Shown here in pieces: positions 1 through 10,510 of a DNA stretch of 64,000 nt (its first letter is position 1; each line of letters opens with the position of its first letter). The notes beneath the pieces are model-generated. The model saw nothing but the letters and a program-made list of their open reading frames with translations. It searched no databases and was not told the DNA's origin. Source of the stretch: Antedon mediterranea (Eukaryota; Echinodermata; Crinoidea; Comatulida; Antedonidae); contig NC_092677.1 of the NCBI RefSeq assembly GCF_964355755.1, positions 13,724,601-13,788,600 of the forward strand, given 5' to 3'. Position numbers and translations under genes: made by a program.

Positions 1-1050
1 TTTAATGCAATATATATTGTAAGTGTATCAGTAAAAGAGACATAACTATGGATGGCTTGAGGGGTAATGAGTTAAAGAGAAGGGTCACCTTTAGACGTTC
101 TAAAAGTGTTTGAGGGAAGATGACGACTTCGTACTAAACTTTCATTCAAAAAACAGTTTTGAATAAAACACCTTGTGGTGCCCTTCAATTGTACATTGAC
201 ATTTTTAGTCGCGTGGAAGCGACTCTATAGTTCACTATGTCGGTCGGTCGGTCTTTCTGTCTGTCTGTCGGTCGGTCCGGTATCACTATGTGTTTTATCG
301 CTTTCTGACCTTATCTTGATATCAGTTTAATCTAGCTAGGTCAATTTTTCACAGTATATTCCTTATGGCCAGGAATCAATGTGGTAATGTTTTCACGGTG
401 CGCAATAAAAAATTACGCGGTCTACGCACGATTTAACGAAATCACGTTTGTAATCATATCTTCACAACCATGAATCACAATAAAATAAAATTTGGTACTC
501 ATAAATTTCAGGGCATAAATCATCATATGGCAATACAATTACGTGCGTAGCGCATGTAACGCATGCGTACGCACGCTTAAAATTTTCAAAATTTATTTTC
601 GATGAAATAAGAGTACATTTCAGGCAATTTTAAGCGTTTACAAAATTGCCATGAGTGCGCATATTTTTGCGCGCGCACTGCGCGTTAAATGTTATTACGC
701 ACTCTTTTTTCCCGATTTCTGTTTTCTTGACTTACTTTTCAACTCGAAATTACGTTATACAAGCACGTCGAAAGTGACAGGCTACGCACGTGTAAATTAA
801 AAAAATATAAATGTTTTTAAACATTTCAACATTTTTAAACATGTTCAGTAATTTCGGTCAGTATAGTTCACTATGTCGGTCGGTCTGTCTGTCTGTTGGT
901 CTGTTGGTCTGTCTGTCGGTCTGTCTGTCGGTCTATCGGTCTGTATGTCGGTCCGGTATCACTATGCATTGTAGCACGCGACTTAATGGCTGTTGGCCTT
1001 GTTTAATTATTAATTTTATAAGTAAAATTTACCTAAACTGCCGATAGGCC
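1..1050. repeat. Dispersed repeat with two GTCG/GTCT microsatellite blocks, no gene
   Basis: Two blocks at about 225-287 and 863-966 share the same frame: TATAGTTCACTATGTCGG, then GTCGGTCTGTCT-type tetranucleotide runs, then a shared CCGGTATCACTATG end. Between them lie CG-rich words such as GCGCGCGCACTGCGCG. A reverse-oriented, degraded relative (GACTGACCAACCAACCGACAG, then a CACGTGACTAAAA end) sits near 19135-19185, so this is a dispersed family. The open frame at 811-1047 is low-complexity translation of the microsatellite and is not a gene. Confidence 0.6.
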
Positions 1051-1110
1051 TACAACGATAAATTGTTTTTTGTTTATAAGCAAAGTTGAGTCTGAGGACA
1101 GGTATATTAA

Positions 1111-1302
1111 GGTATTTTAAACAGTAGGATATTTATTGATTGATTAAAGTATATTTTCTTTATTTTTCTTTCTTTTTTTGTGTTCTTTCTTTCTTTCTCT
1201 CTAATTGAGCAATACGTACTTCTTAATTTTGTACTGGGCCAGACCCATAAAAATCATTTCTTATATTGAAGCTATAATTTCTACAATTAAAATTAAATAA
1301 TA
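1111..1302 (+). repeat. Copy 1 of a 190-bp CT-rich dispersed element
   Basis: This stretch is repeated with small changes at 2057-2251. It runs from GGTATTTTAAACAGTAGGA through a TTTCTTTCT-rich middle to an AATTAAAATTAAATAATA end. No open frame or family is recognised. This copy lacks the clean flanking duplication seen at the second copy. Confidence 0.7.
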
Positions 1303-1381
1303 ACGCGGAGAGAGGGAAACCCTGTCTTGCCATTCATTTGAAAACTTCGGACAAATTAAATCCATCCATTATTTACAATTG

Positions 1382-1450
1382 CCATTTTCAATCCCAGGGT
1401 TGGAACTCGCGACTCTTTCATCTCCGCTTCCTAAGCCTCAAAGACTTAGT
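1382..1450 (-). repeat. Remnant of a tRNA-derived SINE (reverse)
   Basis: The reverse complement contains a B-box-like GCGAGTTCCAACCCT and the CTTTGAGGCTTAGGAAGCGGAG tail words shared with other SINE copies in this window, for example at 53643-53775. The A-box end is not preserved. Confidence 0.4.
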
Positions 1451-1881
1451 TTAACGCGCACGAAGCATAATAAATTATAAAATAGTTTATCCATCCTTAA
1501 ATGGCGAGTTACTCGCTGTTGAATATTTTCACTCCGCGATTATGTGTGCGGCTCATTTCATTTTTCAAAGCATTCGTTAAGACGTTACAGACAACGTGTT
1601 TTATATTATTCCAAAATAATGTATAGAATTCTACTCGCAACCCATCACATCTTGGAGGTTTTGCGTTGCGTTGGTTGCGGCTCTGATCTTTTTTTGTCGA
1701 TCCTCTGTTTTTCGGCATCGTCGAGTTTTATTCTTAATGGTCAACCTTGTACCTGTTAATTATTATTATATTAGTTTAAATATTGTAATTACCTGTATAC
1801 AGTAGCTTTAATATTTGGATAGCTGTTTGTATAGGGCCTATCCCGTCCTAAAAACAAGTAGGCTTACATATTGGTGGGCAT

Positions 1882-2046
1882 AGCGCTTGGGTTACCACTA
1901 CAGTAGGGCTCCGGCAGCGCAAAGCCACGTAGGGCGGCAACGCAAGTAATTTGACCAATCACAAGCGATGTGTTATTCGAACTGCCGCTTGTGATTGGTA
2001 AACTCGCGTGTGTTGCGCTTACTTGCGTCCTAGCGAGAATCAAGCT
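1882..2046. mobile_element. MITE, AAGCTTGGTTCCCACTAG family, copy 1
   Basis: The ends are imperfect inverted repeats: GCTTGGGTTACCACTA on the left, and the reverse of CTAGCGAGAATCAAGCTTA on the right. The interior holds the inverted pair TTTGACCAATCACAAGCG / CGCTTGTGATTGG. Related copies lie at 5213-8045 (split by a LINE), 39183-39294 and 63699-63827. It has no coding capacity, so an autonomous partner elsewhere is inferred. Confidence 0.7.
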
Positions 2047-2056
2047 TAAAGATAAA

Positions 2057-2251
2057 GGTATTTTAAACAGTAGGACACGCATTGATTGATTAAAGTATAT
2101 TTTCTTTCTATTTTTCTTTCTTTTTTTGTGTTCTCTCTTTCTTTCTCTCTAATTGGGCGATACGCACTTCTTAATTTTGTAGTGGGCGCACCATTGGCAT
2201 TTCTTATATTGAAGCTAAAATCTCTACAATTAAAATTAAATAATATTTAGT
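2057..2251 (+). mobile_element. Copy 2 of the 190-bp CT-rich element, with 22-bp flanking duplication
   Basis: The element is flanked by a perfect 22-bp direct repeat (2035-2056 and 2252-2273) that begins GAGAATCAAGCTTA, which is the end of the adjacent MITE. That marks a recent insertion into the MITE terminus. A duplication of this length is typical of target-primed (LINE-mobilised) insertion, so a non-autonomous retroelement is likely. There is no clear pol III box. Confidence 0.6.
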
Positions 2252-2679
2252 GAGAATCAAGCTTAAAGATAAAAGTGATTTATGTTTATACTTTATAACC
2301 AGATATGTTAAACATTGACTCCATAAACACTCAAACTACTCGTGATGCATTTGTTAAACAGTTTGTTGTTTTTTATTTCATTCTCATCTAATTATCTGCT
2401 GTTTGCAAGTGAACAGAAGTTATATAATAATAAAACAATCTCTCATTAGTAGGATTCTCATTTAACCGTCACAAACTTTTTATTTCATTTTCTAAATCAT
2501 TTGGTGTAGAAGCTTTGCCAACTTGTCTCACTGTCGAAAGAATGTTTTTCACACCATCAAAACCCGAATCAATCGTCATTTTTATTCTCATAGAGACTTC
2601 ATTAGGAATCCTTTAAAGCAAAAATAATATCATGTACCATCTTATATCTTTCCAAAAGTTGATACATTGTTATATAGAT

Positions 2680-3914
2680 TTTTGTGGGGAGGAAAAAGGG
2701 AAAAAATTAAAAGAAAAACTCTTATAAACACTGTAGATAAAGGTGGTATAAATATGGTGAATTTTAATATCTTAGTTGAGTTGTCTGAAGTTGAGTTAAG
2801 AGACTGTTAAATCCTAACCCAGGTATTTGGAAATGTATTCCAAACTACTATATGCATCCAGTTGATTATACTGCGAATTGTAGTAAATTAAATACTGAAG
2901 CGCATACTAAATTTAAAAATATGCCAGTATTTTATATGAATATGTTGAAAGCAGCTGTAAAGTTAAACAATAGTGTATATTGTTTAGAGCCGCAAAATTT
3001 ACAAGAAATTAGGTCACAACACTTATGGGAAAACAAATTTATAACATCAATTGAGGGAAAATCTCTATATTTCAACACCTGGTTAAACTCTGGATACAAA
3101 AGAGTAAATGATATAGTCGTTAATAACAGGTTATTGACTGCAGCAGAAATTATTCTAACTCTGTCGAATAAACAGAATGGATTAATTGAATACTTTGCAA
3201 CAATAAATGCAATACCTGATATATGGAAAGAACAAATAAGGTTGGAAAATGCACGCATAGATATACAATTAAGAGAACATAATATATTTCATAATAGGAT
3301 AAGATCGTCTTACTATTATAAGCAGTTTATAAATGATATATGTATTATTCCAAATCCTCAAATGAAATGGGAAATAGAATTTAGAGATGAAATTATTGAC
3401 TGGAATGAAATATGGAATAGAAAAGTATGTAGAATGAAACAAATGGTTGTTACATCGAATCCTTATATGTAAAAAAAGACTAAAAAGATGGAAATTATCC
3501 ACAACAGACAAATGTAATAAGTGTAAGAATCATATAGAAAATGAAAAACACTTATTAATTGCATGTAAAACTATTCAACCAGTCTGGAAAAATTTTAAAG
3601 ATATGCTGGTTCAGTGTCTTCCAAATGAGGTTACAGTACAGCAAGACTTCCCAAAGTGGGTTAATGTAATTTTGGGAACAACAAACAAACTTGTAAATGA
3701 ATTAATTTCAGTTTTTACTTTTTGTATATATAAATCCTCCATACTATATAAAGAACTAGAAACGACAGAAAAAAAAGAATCTGCAAATATTTGGGGGCTA
3801 TTTAAAAATGAAATTATAAACCTCATAAATCATGAGTATTCGTATAACTTTTATACTGCTTATCAGAAATGGAAAAATAGTAAAGACAGGATATTTGACC
3901 TATTGAATAATTAA
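2680..3914 (+). pseudogene. Broken ORF2 C-terminal region of the L1/Tx1-like LINE
   Basis: Reading continuity needs at least two frame changes. One lies near 2790-2820. The other is at a run of A's at about 3470-3477, where the open frame 2852-3472 hands over to 3447-3914. The second piece carries the cysteine motif DKCNKCKNHIENEKHLLIAC, followed by a VWKNF-type segment, as seen at the C-termini of L1/Tx1-clade proteins. No catalytic RT motif (YADD-like) is left, so no activity is expected. Confidence 0.7.
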
Positions 3915-4349
3915 AATATATATGTGCTGGAGATCTCTATCCCTACGTTTTACAATTGTATTTTATATTAGTGTGACATATGCTGTATAAGTTTTAATAT
4001 AAATGTGTTGCTCTTTTTTATTTCAAGTGATTTTAAATGTAACCATTGATTATGTTTTTAGACAATTTTAATAACTTATATGAAATCTGTAATTATTGGT
4101 ATTTATTTTTTAATATATATATATATTTTTCTATATTTGTAATATTCATATTGTATACATGTCAATGTTATCTGCATGTATTTGTATTTGTCCAATATAT
4201 ATATTTTTTCTATATTTGCAATATTTTATATCGTAAATACAAATTGTAAGTAGTAGTTGTACCAAGGTGACATCGGGTATGAAGCGTCTCACATACGCAC
4301 AGAGCCAAAATCGCATATTGGACTTGCACAGTGTATGGACTCTAACCTT

Positions 4350-4410
4350 ACGGTTTTCATTAAATATATCATTATATATATTTATATATATTTATATATA
4401 TATATATGCT
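4350..4410. repeat. TA-rich microsatellite
   Basis: A run of ATATATTTATATATA-type sequence inside the 3' UTR of the L1/Tx1-like element. A second AT-rich run lies near 4100-4215. Confidence 0.6.
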
Positions 4411-5258
4411 ATCATTCTAAATATCTAATTTTCAAACTTTTGCATCCCTCTTTTTCATTTCATCCTTTTTATCTTGGTGAAAAGGGAGGATACTACATTT
4501 TCCTCCCCTGAGTTTATAGCCTCTCTACTCGAACACAAATAAGATCACAAATAAGATAGTTTAACAAGAAAATTTTAATCATGTATTTTACCGCCATTTT
4601 TCATTTTGACATTTTAATTAACATCGTATCTAAAATTTTAATGAAAACAAATATGGTTAATACTGAATTCAAGCATCTTATTATGTAAATATACCTGTAT
4701 TTTAACTACTTTAAACACTTACTTTTAATTGTCACAAATGTACTTATATGTATGTAATATATTCACCAATGAGAATTTAAATAAACGTGAGATGAACTCA
4801 CACAAGACAAAAAAAAAAGAAATCCTTTAAAGCAAAAATTGTTATTATTAAAATAATATCATTATAAAAACCAATAAAATATTCTTTAGACAAAAAAACA
4901 GGCTTATAGATAGTCGTTTTTAAGCTGATTTAACTTTTTTTGATAAACGCTCATGGAAAATCATATATTATTATTGTACCAGTAAATTCCGTGAATGTTG
5001 TTACATTCACTCACTGAGATTTCAAAATTCTTTAATATTTAGCCAATATCGGTTTACATTCTTAAATAAGAGATCATAATTAACATTTTATAAGAACATA
5101 ACACTTGGAACGGTTTTATCTTACAATATAATAGATAATATAATAAGCATTGCCTTTTATGTCATTCAGTAAATGATTATAATTTTGCTCATGTGTTCCT
5201 GCATTATTATCTAAAGCTTGGTTCCCACTAGAACGTAACGCAAGGACGTAAACGCAAG

Positions 5259-7903
5259 TATAAGAGAGATTATTGTTGTTGGTGACTTAAATTGGAATAT
5301 ATTTGATAAACAGCATTCTCGGAACATTAAAACCCTCCACCAAATTTTCCAATTAAACCAGTATATTAAAACTCCAACGCGCGTAACGGAAAACAGTAGT
5401 AGTTGTATTGATTTAATTTTTTCAAATAGGGATGACTTTATAAGCAAAACTGGAGTTGTACCAATTGGAATTAGCGATCACTCATTGATATATGCAATAC
5501 GTAAAAAAATTAAAATAAAATTGCCCCCGCGTATTTTACATACGAGAACCTTCCGGAAATTTAACGAAGATTTGTTTATTTCTGATCTTGCATCTGCTCC
5601 GTGGAGTATTTGTGAGGCGTCCGAGGATGCTGACGAGGCTTGGGACATTTGGAAACACATTTTTACTGATATTTGTGATATTCATGCTCCTATGGTGACG
5701 GTCAGGAGGAAGGGAACTGATATTCCATGGCTTACAGACGAATTTGTTTCTCTTTCTCGTGACCGTGATTATTTAAAACAAAAAGCCGAAAAAACTAAGA
5801 ACATAGATGATTGGAATTCTTACAAAAAGGCAAGAAATAAATTAAATAATTTGTCTAAATCACTAAAACGCGACTATATAAATAATAAATTAAAGGATAA
5901 TGTTAATGACACTAAAACATTATGGAAAACCATGAAAGACTTTTTACCCAATAAAAAGAAACAAACTAAAACAACTCTCAATGTAAACGGTAATGAAATA
6001 AACAATCCAACTGATATTGCTAATCATTTTAATAAATATTTTTGTTCAATTTCTAATGAACTTGCATCCCATTTTAATGACAACCAAAACGATATTACCG
6101 TTGAATCGTTATCACAATTTCAACAACGTTTCAACTTTAAAGATATTAATGGAAATGAAATTGAAGCTTTGTTGGAAAAGTTAGAAATTGGAAAAGCTAC
6201 TGGAATTGATGGGATTTCGGCTAGGTTACTTAAAATTGCATCTTCACAAATTTCTCAAAGTCTTGCCTTTTTGTTTAACTGGTCATTAAGATCTGGTGTT
6301 ATTCCAAGTGAATGGAAATGTGCTAAGGTTACTCCGCTTTATAAAGGAGGATGTAAACATGAACTTAACAACTACCGTCCAATATCTGTTATACCTATTG
6401 TTATGAAAGTTTTTGAAAGATGCATCCATAATCAAGTTATGAATCATATAAATGAGTTTAATTTATTATGTAAAAATCAATCTGGTTTTAGGTCGTTACA
6501 TTCAACTTCTACTACACTGATAGATGTATGCAATTATATATATAAAAATATTGATAATGGCTTGGTAACTGGAGCAATTTTTCTTGACCTAAAAAAGCCG
6601 TTTGATACGGTAGACCACGATATTTTATTACGTAAATTATGCACCTTTGGAATGATAAACACTGAGCTTGCATGGTTCAGTAATTATTTAAAAAATCGCA
6701 AACAATTTGTTAATTTTAATGGAAAAAAATCTGAAATTTTAAATGTCAACTATGGGGTACCACAAGGCTCAATTCTTGGCCCTTTGTTGTTTATTTTATA
6801 CATAAATGACTTACATGATAGTGTTGATGGGATTTGTAAAACAGTCCTCTATGCAGACGACACTGCGCTTTTTTATGCATGTAAATCAAATGAAGAGCTT
6901 ACAACAGTTTTAACTGAACAGTTGGAAAATGTAAAACAATGGTTAGATAAACATAAATTAACTCTAAACATTGATAAAACCAAATACATGCTTTTTGGTA
7001 CTCATGCACGTGTTAATAAAACAACAGATGAAACAGTAATTTTTGATAACATTCCGATTGAGAAAGTTGAAACGTTTAAATATTTGGGACTTACATTTGA
7101 TGAACAACTCTCATGGAAAGTACATATTGATTCTATATGTGCAAAACTATCAAAAATTCTACATCTATTTTATAGATTGAAAAGTTTTACATCTCTTAAA
7201 ATTATTAAAAGATTATACAATGCTCTATTTTTATCACATATTGACTATTGTTCAACAGTCTGGGGTACTGGTTCAAACGCCCATATTTTAAAATTGCAAA
7301 GGGTACAAAATAGAGCTGCACGATTAATACTAGGTGCTGATATTCGAACTCCTGTTAGACAAATGCATTATGATTTAGGTTGGCTAACAATTAAGACAAG
7401 AATTGAATATCATACAATTTGTACAATATTTAGATGTTTACAAGAATCTGTACCTTCATACTTATGTGATGTTTTGCAATATATTAGTAGTGTACACAAT
7501 ATTCAAACCAGAAACTATGAAAATAATCTGTTGTATTTGCCCAGATGTAACCTCGAAATATACAAACGTAGTTTTGTTTATTATGGAAGTTCACTCTGGA
7601 ATGGCCTACCTTATGAATTAAGAAAACAAAACAATTATAACCGTTTTAAATCACTTGTTAAGATTCATTTATTGTTGCCGGTGGTCTAGGATGGTTCCAG
7701 TGAAATATATTTAAATATGGTATAAAAGTATAATAATAATGAGAACATGCATTGAAGTTTAGTTTTAGTTTAAGTTTTAGTTTAAGTTTAGTTTAAGTTG
7801 TTTTCAAATTTCAAATTAAATGTGCCGTAGGGCCCCTCGGAAGAGCAGTTTTATTTTATTACTGAGAGGGCTACCCTACTAAAAGAAAACGAAATAAATA
7901 AAT
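5259..7903 (+). mobile_element. Jockey/CR1-group non-LTR retrotransposon, 5'-truncated
   Basis: The insertion lies between copies of the 9-bp duplication AAACGCAAG (5250-5258 and 7904-7912). The 5' end is cut inside the endonuclease domain. The 3' end carries TTTAGTTTAAGTT-type UTR repeats and an (AAAT)n tail at about 7890-7903, the usual short tandem tail of this group. The reading frame is still open, so the insertion looks fairly young. Confidence 0.85.
5260..7689 (+). CDS. LINE endonuclease (partial)/reverse transcriptase polyprotein
   Basis: The open frame runs from the truncation point; the first ATG is at 5485, but that is not a natural start. Before it are the C-terminal motifs of the AP-like endonuclease, VVGDLNW (about 5275) and ISDHSL (about 5470). 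The reverse transcriptase follows, with a YRPIS motif, FLDLKKPFDTVDH, VPQGSILGPLLFILYINDL and the catalytic YADD box (about 6850-6865). A C-terminal region with HIDYCSTVWG and LQRVQNRAARLI ends at 7689. In one palm motif a lysine (KKPFDTVDH) stands where A or K plus A is usual. The missing endonuclease N-terminus makes the copy non-autonomous. Clade assignment (CR1, L2 or Jockey) is from motif memory only. Confidence 0.85.
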   Translation: MREIIVVGDLNWNIFDKQHSRNIKTLHQIFQLNQYIKTPTRVTENSSSCIDLIFSNRDDFISKTGVVPIGISDHSLIYAIRKKIKIKLPPRILHTRTFRKFNEDLFISDLASAPWSICEASEDADEAWDIWKHIFTDICDIHAPMVTVRRKGTDIPWLTDEFVSLSRDRDYLKQKAEKTKNIDDWNSYKKARNKLNNLSKSLKRDYINNKLKDNVNDTKTLWKTMKDFLPNKKKQTKTTLNVNGNEINNPTDIANHFNKYFCSISNELASHFNDNQNDITVESLSQFQQRFNFKDINGNEIEALLEKLEIGKATGIDGISARLLKIASSQISQSLAFLFNWSLRSGVIPSEWKCAKVTPLYKGGCKHELNNYRPISVIPIVMKVFERCIHNQVMNHINEFNLLCKNQSGFRSLHSTSTTLIDVCNYIYKNIDNGLVTGAIFLDLKKPFDTVDHDILLRKLCTFGMINTELAWFSNYLKNRKQFVNFNGKKSEILNVNYGVPQGSILGPLLFILYINDLHDSVDGICKTVLYADDTALFYACKSNEELTTVLTEQLENVKQWLDKHKLTLNIDKTKYMLFGTHARVNKTTDETVIFDNIPIEKVETFKYLGLTFDEQLSWKVHIDSICAKLSKILHLFYRLKSFTSLKIIKRLYNALFLSHIDYCSTVWGTGSNAHILKLQRVQNRAARLILGADIRTPVRQMHYDLGWLTIKTRIEYHTICTIFRCLQESVPSYLCDVLQYISSVHNIQTRNYENNLLYLPRCNLEIYKRSFVYYGSSLWNGLPYELRKQNNYNRFKSLVKIHLLLPVV

Positions 7904-9296
7904 AAACGCAAGCGTTTTAACCAATGACAAGCGAAGTTATAGACAGTTAGCAATCACAAGCGAATAAGCCATCGCTTGTGATTGGTCAATTCACTTGCGT
8001 TGTGTTACGTCCTTGTGTTGCGTCGCTAGTGGGAACCACGCTTAGGTTCTTTTCGATCGTCTGTTAAACCCAGAAGCATGTATGCGTCTTTGTCCACGCA
8101 GTCATTCACTTGCAGTTTGACGTCATTACCTATTTTCATTCCATCCTGTGGTAAATAAATGTAAACTGGTTTTATATTGACTATTGAAAATAGATTCGAT
8201 ACACTTAAAAAATCAAATAAAGGCGAACAGACGGAGGGGGTACGCAATGGGTGTAGGGTGTATTTGTTAATTATTATCAAAACAAAATAGGCCATATAAA
8301 AAACCTTCCACTCCTGGATTGGTCAACCTCTTTTTTATGTCAAAAATAGGCCGATAAATTACAAATAAAAATTATAGAAAAATATTTTATTTGTCAAATA
8401 TTATTACTGCTTCTGTATATTACTCTGCTTCCGTACAGTAAACTCTAACGAATAGATATCATACCACAATCATTGAAATTGCGTTTTATAATTATTTATT
8501 ATCAATTATATTATATAGGCCTACATATTTAAAATAGGAAGCCAAAATAAACAAAATAGGATGCGTCTTATGGTTAGTTTTACTTATAGTAAACAAACCA
8601 TTATACTATTTTTCTATAAGTATCTTGCCATTGCACTATAATAAACACTGGTCATCTATCGTTGCACGAATGTCTATTTATTAACTATAATATACACACA
8701 AACCAATAAAGTAACCTATATTTTAAATTTTGGAGTGGTTTTAAACAAATAAAAATGTACCAGTAAAAGAGAAAAAATTTTAATTATCCATATGGCACAA
8801 GTGTCACAATGCCATGTAAACAATGAAATTGATATTTAGAGTGGGATGATCACTTTGGTGATCACTAACTCTTAATGGTCAATTGTAAAATAATAATAAC
8901 AATTACCTATACTCAACTTATTTGACGAAAACACCAAATAAAAGCTTTCTCTTCAAATCTAGATTTGGCCTTGTAAATGTAATATAAAGTAGGCCTCTTA
9001 ACAATATTTTGATTTTAAGTAAATAATGTGTAAACTGTAACTGATCATTCTTAAATCATATGGTAAATTATATTTCATAGTTTTTGGCCTTGATAGATAA
9101 TATTTATTATTTCGTGAGGAACGAAATGAGGAGCTTTAAGTTTAATAGGTTATTAAGTCTTGTACATTATAGTTTAAATTTATGATATGTGGTAATATAT
9201 GATAAAACAGACCTGGAATAAATGTTAATACCTACAATTCATATACAGTAGGCCTACTTCTAGTTGCTTAAACAAAGGTGCAGATGGTAAAGGCCA

Positions 9297-9465
9297 ACTC
9301 AGAAAGCATCGTACGACGAGGCCCGACTCGTTGACTCGTCGGTGCTGCTGTCCGAGTTGAATTACTACGAGAGGAGTCGTCTTGAGATAGTTTTTAGTTC
9401 GTCGTGAGAACTTTAAACATGTTTAATTTTCATCGAGCCTCGTCGTATGACGCTGTCTTAGTAAC
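9297..9465. mobile_element. MITE with CATCGTACGACGAGGC terminal inverted repeats
   Basis: The left end AGCATCGTACGACGAGGC is mirrored by GCCTCGTCGTATGACGCTGT on the right, around a 120-bp interior rich in CGTCG words. It has no coding capacity and no clean target duplication was identified. Confidence 0.55.
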
Positions 9466-9768
9466 AAATCGAACAAACATGGCGATCAAAGCAGCATCAG
9501 AAATGTACAACATTGTTATTTTTGCAAACAAAAAGGGTATTCTCTTGTAATTAAATATGTGTGGAAGAAGGTAAAATGTGTAAAGATAGATAGATAAGTC
9601 TAAATCAACAAAACAAAGTTCCGTTCTTCTAATAAAACAAGAATGAAACTTGATTAGTATACAGCTACGTCATTTAGAATTGCATAGTGCATTGTGAAAA
9701 AAACTGCTCTATGGGCCTACACATAGTTGAAACTCTCTATTGACTAATTGGTAACTATAACTTAATTG

Positions 9769-9922
9769 GGTTGATATAAGGTTTGCGGTACACCACGTAT
9801 CTTAGTTAATTCTGAAAAGAACTGTTGAGTTTCGATCAAAGCACATTAATCGAAACGTCGAGAAACTCAACAGTTCTTTTCAGAACTAAGATACGTGGTG
9901 TACTGCAAACTTTATAATCAAC
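9769..9922. mobile_element. Hairpin MITE, near-perfect 50-bp arms
   Basis: The arms at about 9781-9832 and 9860-9911 are reverse complements over some 50 bp (ACACCACGTATCTTAGTT and CTGAAAAGAACTGTTGAG blocks). One side has a 2-4 bp insertion, and the loop itself contains GTTTCGAT / ATCGAAAC. The outer flanks GTTGATATAAGGTTTGC and GCAAACTTTATAATCAAC extend the symmetry. A degraded half copy (GTTCTGAAAAGAAATGTTGAG) lies near 48834. Confidence 0.75.
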
Positions 9923-10111
9923 ATTTAATTTCGCCATGCAAACCTCCAAACAATAAATAACTTGGGTGTTTTATGTTTTTTTTTAAATATCCTATCATTC
10001 CTGCATTTACCTGGTAGGCGATGTCCTGAATTTTGACATTCTTTTATTTTTATTGAATAAAGAATGATTAAACCGAAGGATCGGGACGGACCATAGCCCA
10101 CATTTCGAATA

Positions 10112-10234
10112 TTAGCTCTGTCTACACTATCAAAATTGTTTAACAAAAAAAGTGTGATATGCACAAATATGGTATAGTGATATGACACCACATTTTTTGT
10201 CTCATAAAGTTTGATAGCGTAGACACAGCTTTAA
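10112..10234. mobile_element. Hairpin MITE, GTCTACACTATCAAACT family, copy a
   Basis: The left end AGCTCTGTCTACACTATCAA is mirrored by TTGATAGCGTAGACACAGCT at the right. The family core words are present: GTGATATGCACAAATATGG, GATATGACA and TTTTTTGTCTCATAAAGTT. Copies recur at about 13788, 14797, 36832, 37402, 39839, 41676, 46406 and 58106. Confidence 0.75.
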
Positions 10235-10510
10235 ACCACCTATCGTCTATTGTATGACAATGACGCTATAACCAAATATTGAAGGACAAATATTGTTAGC
10301 GGTACTACCAATATAATAAATTGCTGATTATATAGTTTCAACATAACCTTTGAACACTAGCAAACATCACCCGTAGCTCGACTTGTCATTACGGACTTAT
10401 TTTCAATGATGAGAAGATTTTGTAAACGGAAAGTTAACTTTAAATAGGCCTACTAATAAGACTTGGAGAGATTCAACACAAAACGGTGAAAACTTGTAGA
10501 ATAGAAAAAT

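Larger units (their letters stand above)
2626..4820 (+). mobile_element. 5'-truncated L1/Tx1-like non-LTR retrotransposon
   Basis: The element is bounded by a perfect 19-bp target duplication, AATCCTTTAAAGCAAAAAT, at 2607-2625 and 4821-4839, and its 3' end is A-rich (about 4809-4820). Only the 3' end of the second ORF remains: a downstream reverse-transcriptase segment with a GGKREKIKRKTLINT-type motif (about 2690-2760), then the C-terminal region with a CxxC...HxxxxC zinc-knuckle-like motif (about 3515-3570). The rest is AT-rich 3' UTR. This copy is dead. Confidence 0.8.
5213..8045. mobile_element. MITE, AAGCTTGGTTCCCACTAG family, copy 2, interrupted by a LINE
   Basis: The left arm at 5213-5258 begins AAGCTTGGTTCCCACTAG. 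The right arm at 7904-8045 is its reverse complement and ends CTAGTGGGAACCACGCTTA. The interior of the right arm has the TTGTGATTGG / CCAATCACAAG pair typical of this family. The two halves are separated by the Jockey/CR1-group LINE, with AAACGCAAG duplicated on both sides. The MITE is therefore older than the LINE insertion. Confidence 0.8.
8046..10510. other. Intergenic, repeat-bearing; no gene seen
   Basis: AT-rich DNA with three hairpin-type MITEs (annotated separately at about 9297, 9769 and 10112). No splice-bounded coding segment with a recognisable protein motif was found on either strand. Open frames here are under 90 codons and of atypical composition. Confidence 0.5.

Noticed and set aside
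811-1047. 78-codon open frame
   Set aside because: It is the translation of a GTCT/GTCG microsatellite, with a Ser/Val/Cys/Leu repeat and no domain.
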